A stretch of DNA of 64,000 nucleotides from JADKAV01 sp041393775 (GTDB taxonomy: Bacteria > Actinomycetota > Actinomycetes > S36-B12 > UBA10799), in contig JAWKJM010000003.1 in NCBI GenBank assembly GCA_041393775.1, forward strand, positions 1,178,001-1,242,000. The letters run 5' to 3'. The notes below the pieces were generated by a model, which saw only the letters and a program-made list of their open reading frames with translations, made no database searches and had not been told where the DNA came from. The translations under genes and the position numbers were made by a program. Shown piece after piece: positions 41,509 through 49,991 of the stretch; position 1 is the first letter of the stretch, and every line of letters begins with the position of its first letter.

Positions 41509-43080
41509 ATGACCATCGCGCCGGAGAAACCGGCGGCCCAAGTGGCCGGAATTGATGTGAACAGCCTGGTCGCACAGGTGGTTGCCTCGGCCCGGGCGCA
41601 GACTCTGGAGTCCGTTTCTCCCTTCACCCTCGAACCGCTGGCCCGCATCCCGATCAGTACCGACGAGGACGTCGAGATGGCGTTCGAAACCTCCCGGCGC
41701 GCGCAGAAGCGGTGGGCGCAGTGGACACCGAAGGAGCGGGCCCGCGTCATTCTGAGGTTCCACGATCTGATGCTCGAGCACCGTTCCACGACACTGGATC
41801 TCATCCAGATCGAGAACGGCAAGGCCAGGGCGCATGCCTCGGAGGAGTTCCTCGACGTCCTGCTGACCTCGCGCCACTACGCCCGGGTGGCTCCAAAGAA
41901 GTTGGCCGCTGTGAAACATCGGGGTGTCCTGCCCGTGCTCACGGCCGTGGCCGAGATCCGTCACCCCAAGGGTGTGGTCGGCGTCATCTCTCCCTGGAAC
42001 TACCCACTGACCCTGGCGGTCTCCGATGCCATCCCGGCCTTGCTGGCGGGCAATGGCATCGTGCTCAAGCCCGACTCGCAGACGGCGCTGACCGCGCTGT
42101 GGGCGGTGCGGCTGCTGCGGGAGGCGGGTCTGCCCGAGGGTCTGCTACAAGTCGTCGTCGGCCCGGGGGCCAAGATCGGGCCGATGATCGTCAAGCACGC
42201 CGACTACTTGATGTTCACCGGTTCCACCGCAGTGGGGCGCCAACTCGCAGAGATGTGCGGGAAGGAACTGATCGGTTGCTCGATGGAACTCGGCGGCAAG
42301 AACGCGATGTTGGTGCTGGCCGACGCGGACCTGGACCGGGCGGCAGAGATCGCCGTGAGGGCGTGCTTCAGCAACACGGGGCAGTTGTGCATCTCCATGG
42401 AGCGCATGTACGTCAACGAGAAGGTCTATGACGCCTTCCTCGAGAAGTTCGTCGCGCGCACGAAGGCGATGCACCTGCAGTCTGGGGTCGGCTGGGGCGC
42501 GGACATGGGGTCACTGATCAGTCAGAAACAACTGGACACCGTCACCGAACATGTCGAAGATGCTCTGGCAAAGGGCGCCACGGCGCTGGCCGGTGGCAAG
42601 GCCCGGCCCGATATCGGCCCGCTCTTCTTCGAGCCGACCATCCTCGAGGGTGTCACCCGGGAGATGACCGCGTGCATCACCGAAACGTTCGGACCGGTGG
42701 TCAGCGTCTACAAGGTCCAGAACGATGAAGAAGCGATCGACCGCGCCAACGCCACCGAATACGGCCTGAACGCCTCAGTGATGACCAGGGACACCAGGCA
42801 CGGGCGCAAGGTCGCCTCCCGCCTGCAGGCGGGGACGGTGAACGTCAACGAGGGGTATGGCTCGGCCTGGGGCACCACATCTGCGCCGATGGGCGGGATG
42901 GGAGCCTCGGGCATCGGTCGCCGCCACGGCACCGAAGGGCTGCTGAAGTACACCGAGGCGCAGACGGTCGCAGTGCAACGCCTGGTCCACCTCGGACCGC
43001 AATTCGGTATGGACGATGAACAGTGGAGTCACTTCATGACCGCATCGCTGGCCATGATGAAGAAGATGGGGATGTCCTGA
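41509..43080 (+). CDS. gabD2: NADP-dependent succinic semialdehyde dehydrogenase, GabD2-like
   Basis: This aldehyde dehydrogenase-family protein (523 residues) has the catalytic Glu motif CSMELGGKNAMLVLADADLD, the catalytic Cys in SNTGQLCISMERMYV, GVISPWNYPLTLAVSDAIPA and TGSTAVGRQLAEMCG (cofactor loop). The form with N-terminal extension and GGKNAM is that annotated as GabD2 in Actinobacteria, oxidising succinic semialdehyde to succinate; other aldehydes are possible. The ATG lies 6 nt after TAGTCT (41497-41502). Its stop overlaps the GMC oxidoreductase start (TGATG), so the two are translationally coupled. Confidence 0.9.
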   Translation: MTIAPEKPAAQVAGIDVNSLVAQVVASARAQTLESVSPFTLEPLARIPISTDEDVEMAFETSRRAQKRWAQWTPKERARVILRFHDLMLEHRSTTLDLIQIENGKARAHASEEFLDVLLTSRHYARVAPKKLAAVKHRGVLPVLTAVAEIRHPKGVVGVISPWNYPLTLAVSDAIPALLAGNGIVLKPDSQTALTALWAVRLLREAGLPEGLLQVVVGPGAKIGPMIVKHADYLMFTGSTAVGRQLAEMCGKELIGCSMELGGKNAMLVLADADLDRAAEIAVRACFSNTGQLCISMERMYVNEKVYDAFLEKFVARTKAMHLQSGVGWGADMGSLISQKQLDTVTEHVEDALAKGATALAGGKARPDIGPLFFEPTILEGVTREMTACITETFGPVVSVYKVQNDEEAIDRANATEYGLNASVMTRDTRHGRKVASRLQAGTVNVNEGYGSAWGTTSAPMGGMGASGIGRRHGTEGLLKYTEAQTVAVQRLVHLGPQFGMDDEQWSHFMTASLAMMKKMGMS

Positions 43081-44771
43081 TGGAGCAGTTCGACTACGAC
43101 GTTGCGATTATCGGCTCGGGGTTCGGGGGTTCGGTCTCGGCGTTACGCCTGACCGAGAAGGGCTACCGGGTCCTCGTCATCGAAGCAGGCCGCCGGTTCG
43201 AGGACGAGGATCTGCCCAAGACCTCTTGGCGCACCCAACGGTTCCTGTGGGCGCCGGCACTGGGCTGCTACGGGATCCAGCGCATCCACGTGCTGCCCGA
43301 CGCGATCATCCTGGCCGGTGCCGGGGTCGGCGGTGGGTCGTTGGTGTACGCGAACACGCTGTACGTGCCGCCGGAGCCGTTCTTCAAGGACAAGCATTGG
43401 GCGCACATCACCGACTGGCAGAGCGAACTCGCTCCGTACTACGACCAGGCCCAGCGCATGCTAGGCGTGGTCCAGAACCCGACGATGACCCCGGCGGACA
43501 TCCAACTCAAGGCGGTTGCCGACGAGATGGGCGTGGGGGACACGTTCCGGATGACCCCGGTCGGTGTCTACTTCGGCGACGGCCCGGGCGTCACCAAGGA
43601 GGACCCGTACTTCGGGGGCAGGGGACCCGCGCGCACGGGCTGCAAGGAGTGTGGCGAGTGCATGACCGGATGCCGGCACAACTCGAAGAACACACTGGTC
43701 AAGAACTACCTTGCGCTGGCTGAAAGCGCCGGCGCCGAGGTGCAGCCGATGACCACGGTCACCGGACTCGAGCAGTTCGGCGAGGGTTACGCGATCCACG
43801 TCAAGCGCACGGATGCGCCGCGGAAGGGTCGTCGGCGCATCTACGCCAAGCAGGTGATAATGGCCGCCGGCGCTTACAACACGCAGCGGCTTCTCCACGC
43901 GATGAAGGACGCCGGACGGCTGCCGAACCTCTCGCCGGCCCTGGGCAGGTTGTCCCGCTCGAACTCGGAGGCGATCCTCGGTGCCATCACCAGGGACCGC
44001 AGCCACGACTACACCCGCGGCGTGGCCATCACATCGAGCTTCTTCCCCGAGCCGCACACGCACATCGAACCCGTGCGCTACGGCAAGGGATCGAACGTGA
44101 TGGGAGCGCTGCAGACGGTACTCACCGACGAGATCGACGGCGAGCCCCGCTGGCGGACCTGGGTCAAGGCGCTGTTCGAGCACCGCGGTGAGGCGCTGCG
44201 GTTCCTCGACCTGCGCGGCTGGTCCGAACGCGCCATCATCCTGCTGGTGATGCAGTCGGTCGACAACTCCTTGACGGTCAGTGGCAAGCGAGGGCGGTTC
44301 GGCCGCTGGCGCCTGACGTCCAAGCAGGGGGAGGGTGAGCCCAACCCGACATGGATCCCGGCGGGCAACGAGGCCGCACGGCTGTTGAGCGCGCGCATCG
44401 ACGGGCTGCCGGGCGGCAACCTCGGGGACCTGATCGCCGCTCCCATGACGGCGCACTTCGTCGGTGGCTGCGTCATCGGGGACTCCCCGGAGCACGGTGT
44501 GATCGACGGGTACCACCGCGTGTACGGCCACCCCGGGCTGCACGTCGTGGACGGGGCCGCGATCTCGGCGAATCTGGGTGTCAATCCGTCACTGACCATC
44601 ACCGCGCAGGCCGAGCGCGCGATGGCGCTGTGGCCGAACAAGGGTGACACGGATGTGCGTCCGGAGTTGGGTCAGGCCTACCAGAGGGTCGCGCCGGTGA
44701 CTCCCAAGGAGCCCGTGGTGCCCGACTCGGCGCCGGGTGCCCTGCGGTTGCCGATCGTCGAGGTGCGGTAG
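43080..44771 (+). CDS. FAD-dependent GMC oxidoreductase, ChoD-like
   Basis: The 563-residue protein has the FAD-binding VAIIGSGFGGSVSALRLTEK, the family GAGVGGGSLVYANTLYVPP, and a C-terminal FVGGCVIGDSPEHGVIDGYH plus NLGVNPSLTITAQAERAM region. A four-cysteine run, GCKECGECMTGCRHNSKN (C-x2-C-x2-C-x3-C, near residue 188), could hold an iron-sulfur cluster. It resembles mycobacterial ChoD, called a cholesterol oxidase, but steroid oxidation is uncertain for this group. It is coupled to gabD2, and guaA is 3.5 kb on, matching the order in relatives. Confidence 0.85.
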   Translation: MEQFDYDVAIIGSGFGGSVSALRLTEKGYRVLVIEAGRRFEDEDLPKTSWRTQRFLWAPALGCYGIQRIHVLPDAIILAGAGVGGGSLVYANTLYVPPEPFFKDKHWAHITDWQSELAPYYDQAQRMLGVVQNPTMTPADIQLKAVADEMGVGDTFRMTPVGVYFGDGPGVTKEDPYFGGRGPARTGCKECGECMTGCRHNSKNTLVKNYLALAESAGAEVQPMTTVTGLEQFGEGYAIHVKRTDAPRKGRRRIYAKQVIMAAGAYNTQRLLHAMKDAGRLPNLSPALGRLSRSNSEAILGAITRDRSHDYTRGVAITSSFFPEPHTHIEPVRYGKGSNVMGALQTVLTDEIDGEPRWRTWVKALFEHRGEALRFLDLRGWSERAIILLVMQSVDNSLTVSGKRGRFGRWRLTSKQGEGEPNPTWIPAGNEAARLLSARIDGLPGGNLGDLIAAPMTAHFVGGCVIGDSPEHGVIDGYHRVYGHPGLHVVDGAAISANLGVNPSLTITAQAERAMALWPNKGDTDVRPELGQAYQRVAPVTPKEPVVPDSAPGALRLPIVEVR

Positions 44772-44789
44772 CGGTTCGGGCGGACGCGG

Positions 44790-45257
44790 TTACCGGCGGT
44801 CCCACGCCCCCGGCGTGTTGAGCAGGGTGGCCATCGCGTCGGAGCGGTGACCCGTGACGACGTCTTCGAGCGTGGTGTTCTCCAGCACCGACCTCAGCGC
44901 TGCCCGGGTGGCCACCCATACGGCGCGCAGATGCTCGGCCGGGCCGGTGTAGACCGCGTCCTCGGGGGCTTCATTGCGAACGGCTCCCAGGGGGCCGTCC
45001 AGCACCCTGATGATGTCGGCCACGCAGATGTCGTCGGGGGGGATCGCGAGGCGGTACCCACCGTCGGCGCCGCGCTGACTGATCACCAGTCCGGCCTTGC
45101 GCAACTGACCCAGGATCCCCTCGAGGAACCGGGCGGGGATCTGCTGCCGGGCGGCCAGCGCATCGGCCTTCTGCAGACGCTGGGGATCGGTGTCCCAGGA
45201 CAGTGCCAACTCGCTCATCGCACGAAGTGCGTAATCGACCCGGGCTGAGATCTGCAT
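44790..45257 (-). CDS. Rrf2-family regulator, CymR-like, without Fe-S ligands
   Basis: The 155-residue protein has the Rrf2 winged helix (MQISARVDYALRAMSELALS, IPARFLEGILGQLRKAGLVI, RGADGGYRLAIPPDDICVAD). In cluster-binding members (IscR, NsrR, RsrR) three Cys lie between about residues 90 and 110; here that region (GPLGAVRNEAPEDAVYTGPA) has none. The only Cys is in DDICVAD. This resembles CymR, the cysteine/sulfur regulator. It is the last gene of the ssu-like operon, 53 bp after the permease, so it probably controls sulfur uptake. Confidence 0.88.
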   Translation of the reverse strand: MQISARVDYALRAMSELALSWDTDPQRLQKADALAARQQIPARFLEGILGQLRKAGLVISQRGADGGYRLAIPPDDICVADIIRVLDGPLGAVRNEAPEDAVYTGPAEHLRAVWVATRAALRSVLENTTLEDVVTGHRSDAMATLLNTPGAWDRR

Positions 45258-45310
45258 GGTGGCATTCTCCCGTCTGCTGGCGGCATTGCCACCTCGGGCC
45301 GCGTCGTGGC

Positions 45311-46147
45311 TCAGGTCGCGAGCCCACGGCGCTTCCGCAGGCCGCGCGCGAACGTGGAGAACAGCCCGTCCACGAGCATGCCGATCACGAGGATCACCAG
45401 CATCGTGCCCAGCAGTTGCGGTGCTTTCGCCAACTGCCGGGCGAACTCCAGTTGCGCACCCAGCGACGGCCGGGAGGCGATGATGACAAGCAGCTCACCG
45501 GCCATCAGCGACCGCCAGGCGAACGCCCATCCCTGTGTCAGGCCACTGACATAGCCGGGCAGCGCGGCGGGCAGGATGATGTTGCGGTACAGGGCGACGG
45601 GCCCGGCGCCGAGCACGTGGCCCAGCCGCCAGAACGCCGGTGGTACCTGGTCGATGCCGGAGATCACGCCGTTGGCGATACTCGGGGCCGCGCCCAGGAC
45701 GACGACGAACAGGATTGCCTGTTCGTTGATCCCGAACAACAGGATCGCCAGCGGGAACCAGGAGATCGACGGCATTGTCTGCAAGCCGGTGATCAGCGCG
45801 CCGACGGCCAGTCGCAGCGGCCGGACCCGGGCGACCAGTACGCCGAGCGTGGTGCCGATCAGCAGTGCCAGTGAGAAGCCGATGGCGGCACGAGTCAGCG
45901 TGGTGGTGATCGCGCTCCAGAACCGGCCGGTCTGCATCATTTCCCAGACGGCCTGAAGCGTCGGTACCGGCCCGGGCAGCACGTACTCTGGACGCCAGCC
46001 GGACCACACGACCACCTGCCAGGTGCCCAGCACGATGCCGATGGCCAGTAGTTTCGGCCAGCTCCAGGCCCAGATCCGGGCGGCGGCGGAATCCCGCGCG
46101 GGTTCGGCAGGAAGATCGACCACAGGGGTCAAGGCAGCAGTCGTCAT
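45311..46147 (-). CDS. ssuC: ABC transporter permease, SsuC/TauC-like
   Basis: The 278-residue membrane protein has about six hydrophobic segments and the BPD-type EAA loop (PPAFWRLGHVLGAGPVALYR, then ILPAALPGYVSGLTQGWAFA and WRSLMAGELL), as in permeases for sulfonates, taurine or nitrate. It pairs with the ATPase encoded 1 bp upstream and the lipoprotein binding protein. The substrate is judged from the family and the adjacent Rrf2/CymR-like gene; nitrate or thiamine-precursor uptake cannot be excluded. Confidence 0.88.
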   Translation of the reverse strand: MTTAALTPVVDLPAEPARDSAAARIWAWSWPKLLAIGIVLGTWQVVVWSGWRPEYVLPGPVPTLQAVWEMMQTGRFWSAITTTLTRAAIGFSLALLIGTTLGVLVARVRPLRLAVGALITGLQTMPSISWFPLAILLFGINEQAILFVVVLGAAPSIANGVISGIDQVPPAFWRLGHVLGAGPVALYRNIILPAALPGYVSGLTQGWAFAWRSLMAGELLVIIASRPSLGAQLEFARQLAKAPQLLGTMLVILVIGMLVDGLFSTFARGLRKRRGLAT

Positions 46148-46148
46148 C

Positions 46149-46895
46149 TCAAGCCGCCTCGTGCAGTCGTCGGGTCAGATCCGCGGCACGCTCGGCCACC
46201 CCCGCAGAGTCCATGACCCGGGGGTGGGGCAGATCGACCTCCTGCTCGTGGACGATCTTGCCGTAGGCCATGAGGATCACCCGGTCGCCCAGGCGTACGG
46301 CCTCGCGCACGTTGTGGGTGACGAACATGACGGTGAGCCCGCGTTCGCGCACGACCCGCTCGATCTCGTCGTGCAGGTGGTCGCGGGTCATGGCATCCAG
46401 TGCTCCCAGCGGCTCGTCCATCAGGACGAGGTCGGCATTCTGGGCCAGGCAGCGGGCCAGGGCGACCCGCTGGCGCATTCCTCCGGACAGTTCGTGGGGC
46501 CGCCGGGCGGTGACGTCGCCGAGGCGCACCACCCCCAGCAACTCGTCTGCTTGCGGTCCCCGCTCGTGACGCGGAACCCCGCGCAGTTTCAGTGCGAGTG
46601 CGACGTTCTGCCGGGCGGTCAGCCAGGGCAGCAGCGTTGCGTCCTGGAACATCAGGGCGCTTCGGCCGAAGACTTCGGCTGTGCCCGAGCTGGGACTGTC
46701 GAGGCCGGCGACGATGTTGAGCAGCGTCGTCTTGCCGCACCCGCTGTGGCCGACCACGGTGATGAACTCGCCCTGTGCGACATCGAGGTCGACTCCGTGT
46801 AGAGCAGCGGTGCGGCCCTCGTCGGAATCGAAGACCTTGGTGACGCCCCGGATCTTGAGTGCCATGGTCGAGGGGGCCTCGAGCAGCGCGGTCAC
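46149..46895 (-). CDS. ssuB: ABC transporter ATP-binding protein, SsuB/TauB-like
   Basis: The 248-residue ATPase has Walker A VVGHSGCGKTTLLNIVAGL, the Q-loop region LMFQDATLLPWLTARQNVAL, signature LSGGMRQRVALARCLA, Walker B LVLMDEPLGALDAMTRD and the switch His in VMFVTHNVREAV. LLPWLT and the overall length are typical of the nitrate/sulfonate/taurine class. GTG at 46895 is chosen because it overlaps the ssuA stop (GTGA); ATG at 46865 is an alternative. The open frame further upstream lies inside ssuA. Confidence 0.92.
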   Translation of the reverse strand: MTALLEAPSTMALKIRGVTKVFDSDEGRTAALHGVDLDVAQGEFITVVGHSGCGKTTLLNIVAGLDSPSSGTAEVFGRSALMFQDATLLPWLTARQNVALALKLRGVPRHERGPQADELLGVVRLGDVTARRPHELSGGMRQRVALARCLAQNADLVLMDEPLGALDAMTRDHLHDEIERVVRERGLTVMFVTHNVREAVRLGDRVILMAYGKIVHEQEVDLPHPRVMDSAGVAERAADLTRRLHEAA

Positions 46896-47989
46896 GACTG
46901 CACCTGCGGCATGCCGGCGTGCGTGAGTGACTTGTTCAGGAGGGTCAGGTCGTAGAGGGTCCCGGGAAGCCCGCCTGCGGCGTCGATCTCGCCCTGGTCC
47001 AGCAGTCCGGCGTCCACCGCGTGCTGCGCCGAGTCGACCAGCGTGGTCGGCAACGGGTCGGCGGTGAACTGGATCTGGTCCCACGCGCTGTTCAAGATCT
47101 TCGAGTCCAAGGGCGAACCGGTCAGGCTCGTCAGCGCCGCGTTCACGTCGGTCTTGGCCTGGGCAGGGTCATCCTCGATCTCCTGCAAGGCACTGTTGTT
47201 GGCGTCCAGAACGGCTTGCACCGCTTCCGGGTGCTCCTGCAGGAAGGCAGTGCGCACCACGATGTTCGTGGTGACGAACTTGCCGTCCGGCCATAGATCC
47301 TTCTCGTCGACTAGCACCTTGGCCCCCTTGGCGACGTACTCCGACACCCACGGCTCGGGAACCCAGGCACCCTGGATCTGGTCGGCGGCGTACGCGGTCA
47401 GGCCATCGGCGTTGGCCTGCGGCTTGATCGACACATCGCCGCCTCCCTCGACGGTGGTCCCCAGCCCTTGCTGCTGGAGCCAGTAGCGCAATGCCACATC
47501 CTGGGTGTTGCCCAGCTGTGGCGTGGCGATGGTCTTCCCCTTGAGATCGGCTGCCGATGTGATGTCGGGGCTGACGACCAGCGCGGCGCCGCCGGATGCG
47601 GCACCCGAGATCACCTTGATCGCCTCGCCCTTGGACTGCGTATAGGCACTGATGGTGGGGTTGGGCCCGATGTAGGCGATGTCCAACGAGTCGCCGAACA
47701 GTGCGGTCACCGCATCCGGACCCGCGTTGAACGCGGTCGGTGTGACTGTGGCGCCGAGCGGCTTCAGAGCGTCCTTGAAGTAGCCCTCCTGCATGCCTAT
47801 CAGTGCGGGGGCGTGGGTGAGATTGGGGAAGAACCCCAGACGGACGGTCTTCAGCGCTTGGGCGGACTCGGTCGACCCCTCCGGGGAGCCGGAGGGTGAC
47901 GCGGCCGAGGACGAGCAGGCCGCCAGCGACCCCGCCATGGCGGTGGCTAGCACGAGCCCGGCGAGGCGCCGGCGAAGAGTGGTCGTCAT
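46892..47989 (-). CDS. ssuA: ABC transporter substrate-binding lipoprotein, SsuA/TauA-like
   Basis: The 365-residue protein has a lipoprotein signal (LAGLVLATAMAGSLAACSSS; lipobox LAAC) and the periplasmic-binding fold II of the NMT1/SsuA group: TVRLGFFPNLTHAPALIGMQ, FGDSLDIAYIGPNPTISAYT, KGKTIATPQLGNTQDVALRY. LGFFPNLTHAPA is shared by sulfonate- and nitrate-type binders. ATG at 47989 is chosen because GGAGG lies 5 nt upstream; an earlier ATG at 48007 has no such site. It is first in a four-gene minus-strand operon. Confidence 0.9.
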   Translation of the reverse strand: MTTTLRRRLAGLVLATAMAGSLAACSSSAASPSGSPEGSTESAQALKTVRLGFFPNLTHAPALIGMQEGYFKDALKPLGATVTPTAFNAGPDAVTALFGDSLDIAYIGPNPTISAYTQSKGEAIKVISGAASGGAALVVSPDITSAADLKGKTIATPQLGNTQDVALRYWLQQQGLGTTVEGGGDVSIKPQANADGLTAYAADQIQGAWVPEPWVSEYVAKGAKVLVDEKDLWPDGKFVTTNIVVRTAFLQEHPEAVQAVLDANNSALQEIEDDPAQAKTDVNAALTSLTGSPLDSKILNSAWDQIQFTADPLPTTLVDSAQHAVDAGLLDQGEIDAAGGLPGTLYDLTLLNKSLTHAGMPQVQS

Positions 47990-48013
47990 TGCTTCCTCCA
48001 AAGTCAATGTTTA

Positions 48014-48070
48014 CCTACTTACTTACTCGAGAATACTAACAGATGTATTCCTACTTAGTAACTCGGGATA
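48014..48070 (-). promoter_or_regulatory. ssu operon promoter with paired direct-repeat operator
   Basis: On the minus strand TTACTA (48056-48061) and TAGTAT (48033-48038) are 17 bp apart. Two imperfect direct repeats, read on the plus strand as CCTACTTACTTACTCGAGAA (48014) and CCTACTTAGTAACTCGGGAT (48050), lie over the start-site side and the -35 box respectively. The patch is AT rich. This is a plausible binding region for the Rrf2/CymR-like protein of the operon. Confidence 0.5.
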
Positions 48071-48269
48071 TGACGCACCCCAGCGAGGAGCCCGTGCCCG
48101 GGCGGCAGTCCAGGCAGCGGACGGCCGGCGACTCGGGAATCCCCCAACAACTTTGGGTGTCTTCGCGGTGGCAGGCGCCGAACCCGGACGCCCGTCGGTC
48201 GTGGCACGCCGAGCGCCCGGAATCGGCGATCGGTACTGGGTTCTGCGAGTCGGCTCCTAGACTTGGGCC

Positions 48270-49826
48270 ATGGCGAAACTGCCCCGGCCTGTGCTGGTCC
48301 TCGACTTCGGCGCGCAGTACGCACAACTGATCGCCAGGCGGGTCCGCGAGGCACACCTGTACTCGGAAGTCGTGCCGCACACGTGGACGGCGGCGCAGAT
48401 TCTGGCCAGGAAGCCGCTGGCGGTGATACTCTCCGGCGGCCCTGCGAGCGTCTATGTCGACGATGCGCCAGCGTTCGACCCGGCGATCCTGGACGCAGAG
48501 GTGCCGGTCTTCGGGATCTGTTACGGCTTCCAGGTGATGGCCGCCGAGATGGGTGGACGGGTCGACAAGACCGGGCTGCGCGAATACGGCAGGACCCAAC
48601 TGACGACCCGGGACTCGGCGCTCTTCACCGGCCAGCCTTCGACCCAGTCCGTGTGGATGTCGCACGGCGATGCGGTGGTGGAGGCCCCGGCGGAATGCGA
48701 CGTCGTCGCGACCACCTCCGTCACCCCGGTCGCCGCGTTCGTGCACCGCAGCCGCCCCCTGGCCGGAGTCCAGTTCCACCCGGAGGTCGCGCACACCGAT
48801 CACGGCCAGGCCATACTGCAGCGGTTCCTGTATGACGTCGCAGGTTTGACCCCCAACTGGTCGACCGAAGGAGTCATCGAGGCCCAGATCGGTTCCATCT
48901 CCGCCCAGATCGGGTCCGGCCGGGCGATCTGCGGGCTGTCAGGTGGTGTGGACTCGGCTGTGGCCGCTGCCCTGGTCCAACGGGCGATCGGTGACCGGCT
49001 GACCTGCGTATTCGTGGATCATGGCCTGCTGCGGCAGGGCGAAGTGGAACAGGTTGAGCGAGACTTCGTCGCGGCCACCGGTGCGCGACTCGTGGTCGTC
49101 GACGCCCGCAAGCGCTTCCTGGACGCGCTGGCGGGGACGACCGACCCGGAGACGAAGCGCAAGATCATCGGCCGCGAGTTCATCCGGGTCTTCGAGTCTG
49201 CTGCTTCCGACGTGGTGGCCGAGGGCGGCGACGATGTGCGCTTCCTCGTACAGGGAACGCTGTACCCGGATGTGGTCGAGTCCGGCGGCGGGACCGGAAC
49301 CGCGAACATCAAGAGCCACCACAATGTCGGCGGGCTCCCGGAGGACCTCGAGTTCGAGTTGGTGGAGCCGCTGCGCGACTTGTTCAAGGACGAGGTGCGA
49401 GCGGTCGGCACTGCGCTGGGTCTGCCCGAGGACATGGTGTGGCGGCACCCGTTCCCGGGCCCCGGGCTGGCCATCCGGATCGTCGGCGAGGTCAACCAGG
49501 AGAACCTTGAGACGTTGCGGCTCGCCGACGCCATCGCCCGTGCTGAACTCACCGCCGCGGGCCTGGACCGTTCGGTGTGGCAGTTCCCGGTGGTCTTGCT
49601 CGCGGGCGTGCGCAGCGTCGGGGTGCAGGGTGATGGCCGCACGTACGGGCATCCGGTGGTGCTGCGCCCCGTGAGCAGCGAGGATGCCATGACAGCCGAC
49701 TGGTCGCGGCTGCCGCACGAGGTGATCGCCAACATCTCCACCCGGATCACCAACGAGGTGACTGCGGTGAACAGGGTTGTGCTGGACGTGACCAGCAAAC
49801 CCCCGGGCACCATCGAGTGGGAGTAG
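48270..49826 (+). CDS. guaA: GMP synthase (glutamine-hydrolysing)
   Basis: GuaA aminates XMP to GMP. The 518-residue protein has an N-terminal class I glutamine amidotransferase domain (LDFGAQYAQLIARRVRE, nucleophile Cys in FGICYGFQ, GVQFHPEVAHTDHG), an ATP pyrophosphatase domain with the P-loop CGLSGGVDSAVAAAL, and the C-terminal dimerisation domain (HPFPGPGLAIRI to the end, KPPGTIEWE). The ATG lies 6 nt after TAGACT (48258-48263). The divergent ssu promoter lies 200 bp upstream. Confidence 0.98.
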   Translation: MAKLPRPVLVLDFGAQYAQLIARRVREAHLYSEVVPHTWTAAQILARKPLAVILSGGPASVYVDDAPAFDPAILDAEVPVFGICYGFQVMAAEMGGRVDKTGLREYGRTQLTTRDSALFTGQPSTQSVWMSHGDAVVEAPAECDVVATTSVTPVAAFVHRSRPLAGVQFHPEVAHTDHGQAILQRFLYDVAGLTPNWSTEGVIEAQIGSISAQIGSGRAICGLSGGVDSAVAAALVQRAIGDRLTCVFVDHGLLRQGEVEQVERDFVAATGARLVVVDARKRFLDALAGTTDPETKRKIIGREFIRVFESAASDVVAEGGDDVRFLVQGTLYPDVVESGGGTGTANIKSHHNVGGLPEDLEFELVEPLRDLFKDEVRAVGTALGLPEDMVWRHPFPGPGLAIRIVGEVNQENLETLRLADAIARAELTAAGLDRSVWQFPVVLLAGVRSVGVQGDGRTYGHPVVLRPVSSEDAMTADWSRLPHEVIANISTRITNEVTAVNRVVLDVTSKPPGTIEWE

Positions 49827-49853
49827 GGATCGTTGTGCCTCGGTCCGCCGGGC

Positions 49854-49893
49854 TTGGCAAATTTTGGTCGCTATGAGCGACAGATCTTCACCA
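49854..49893. repeat. Compound hairpin TGGCAAA, copy 2
   Basis: TTGGCAAATTTTGGTCGCTA followed by TGAGCGACAGATCTTCACCA matches the reverse complement of the element at 4412-4450 across its length, with changes in the outer arm. The inner TCGCT/AGCGA stem is intact; the outer stem is partly lost. It lies 28 bp after guaA. Confidence 0.6.
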
Positions 49894-49991
49894 CGCCTTG
49901 CTCAAAGTCCCGCCGCGAGACCTCAGCTGTAACCGTTTCGTGACCATAACCGGGTCCGACATGCGCGACTCCCACTCTCAACTTTGGCAAG

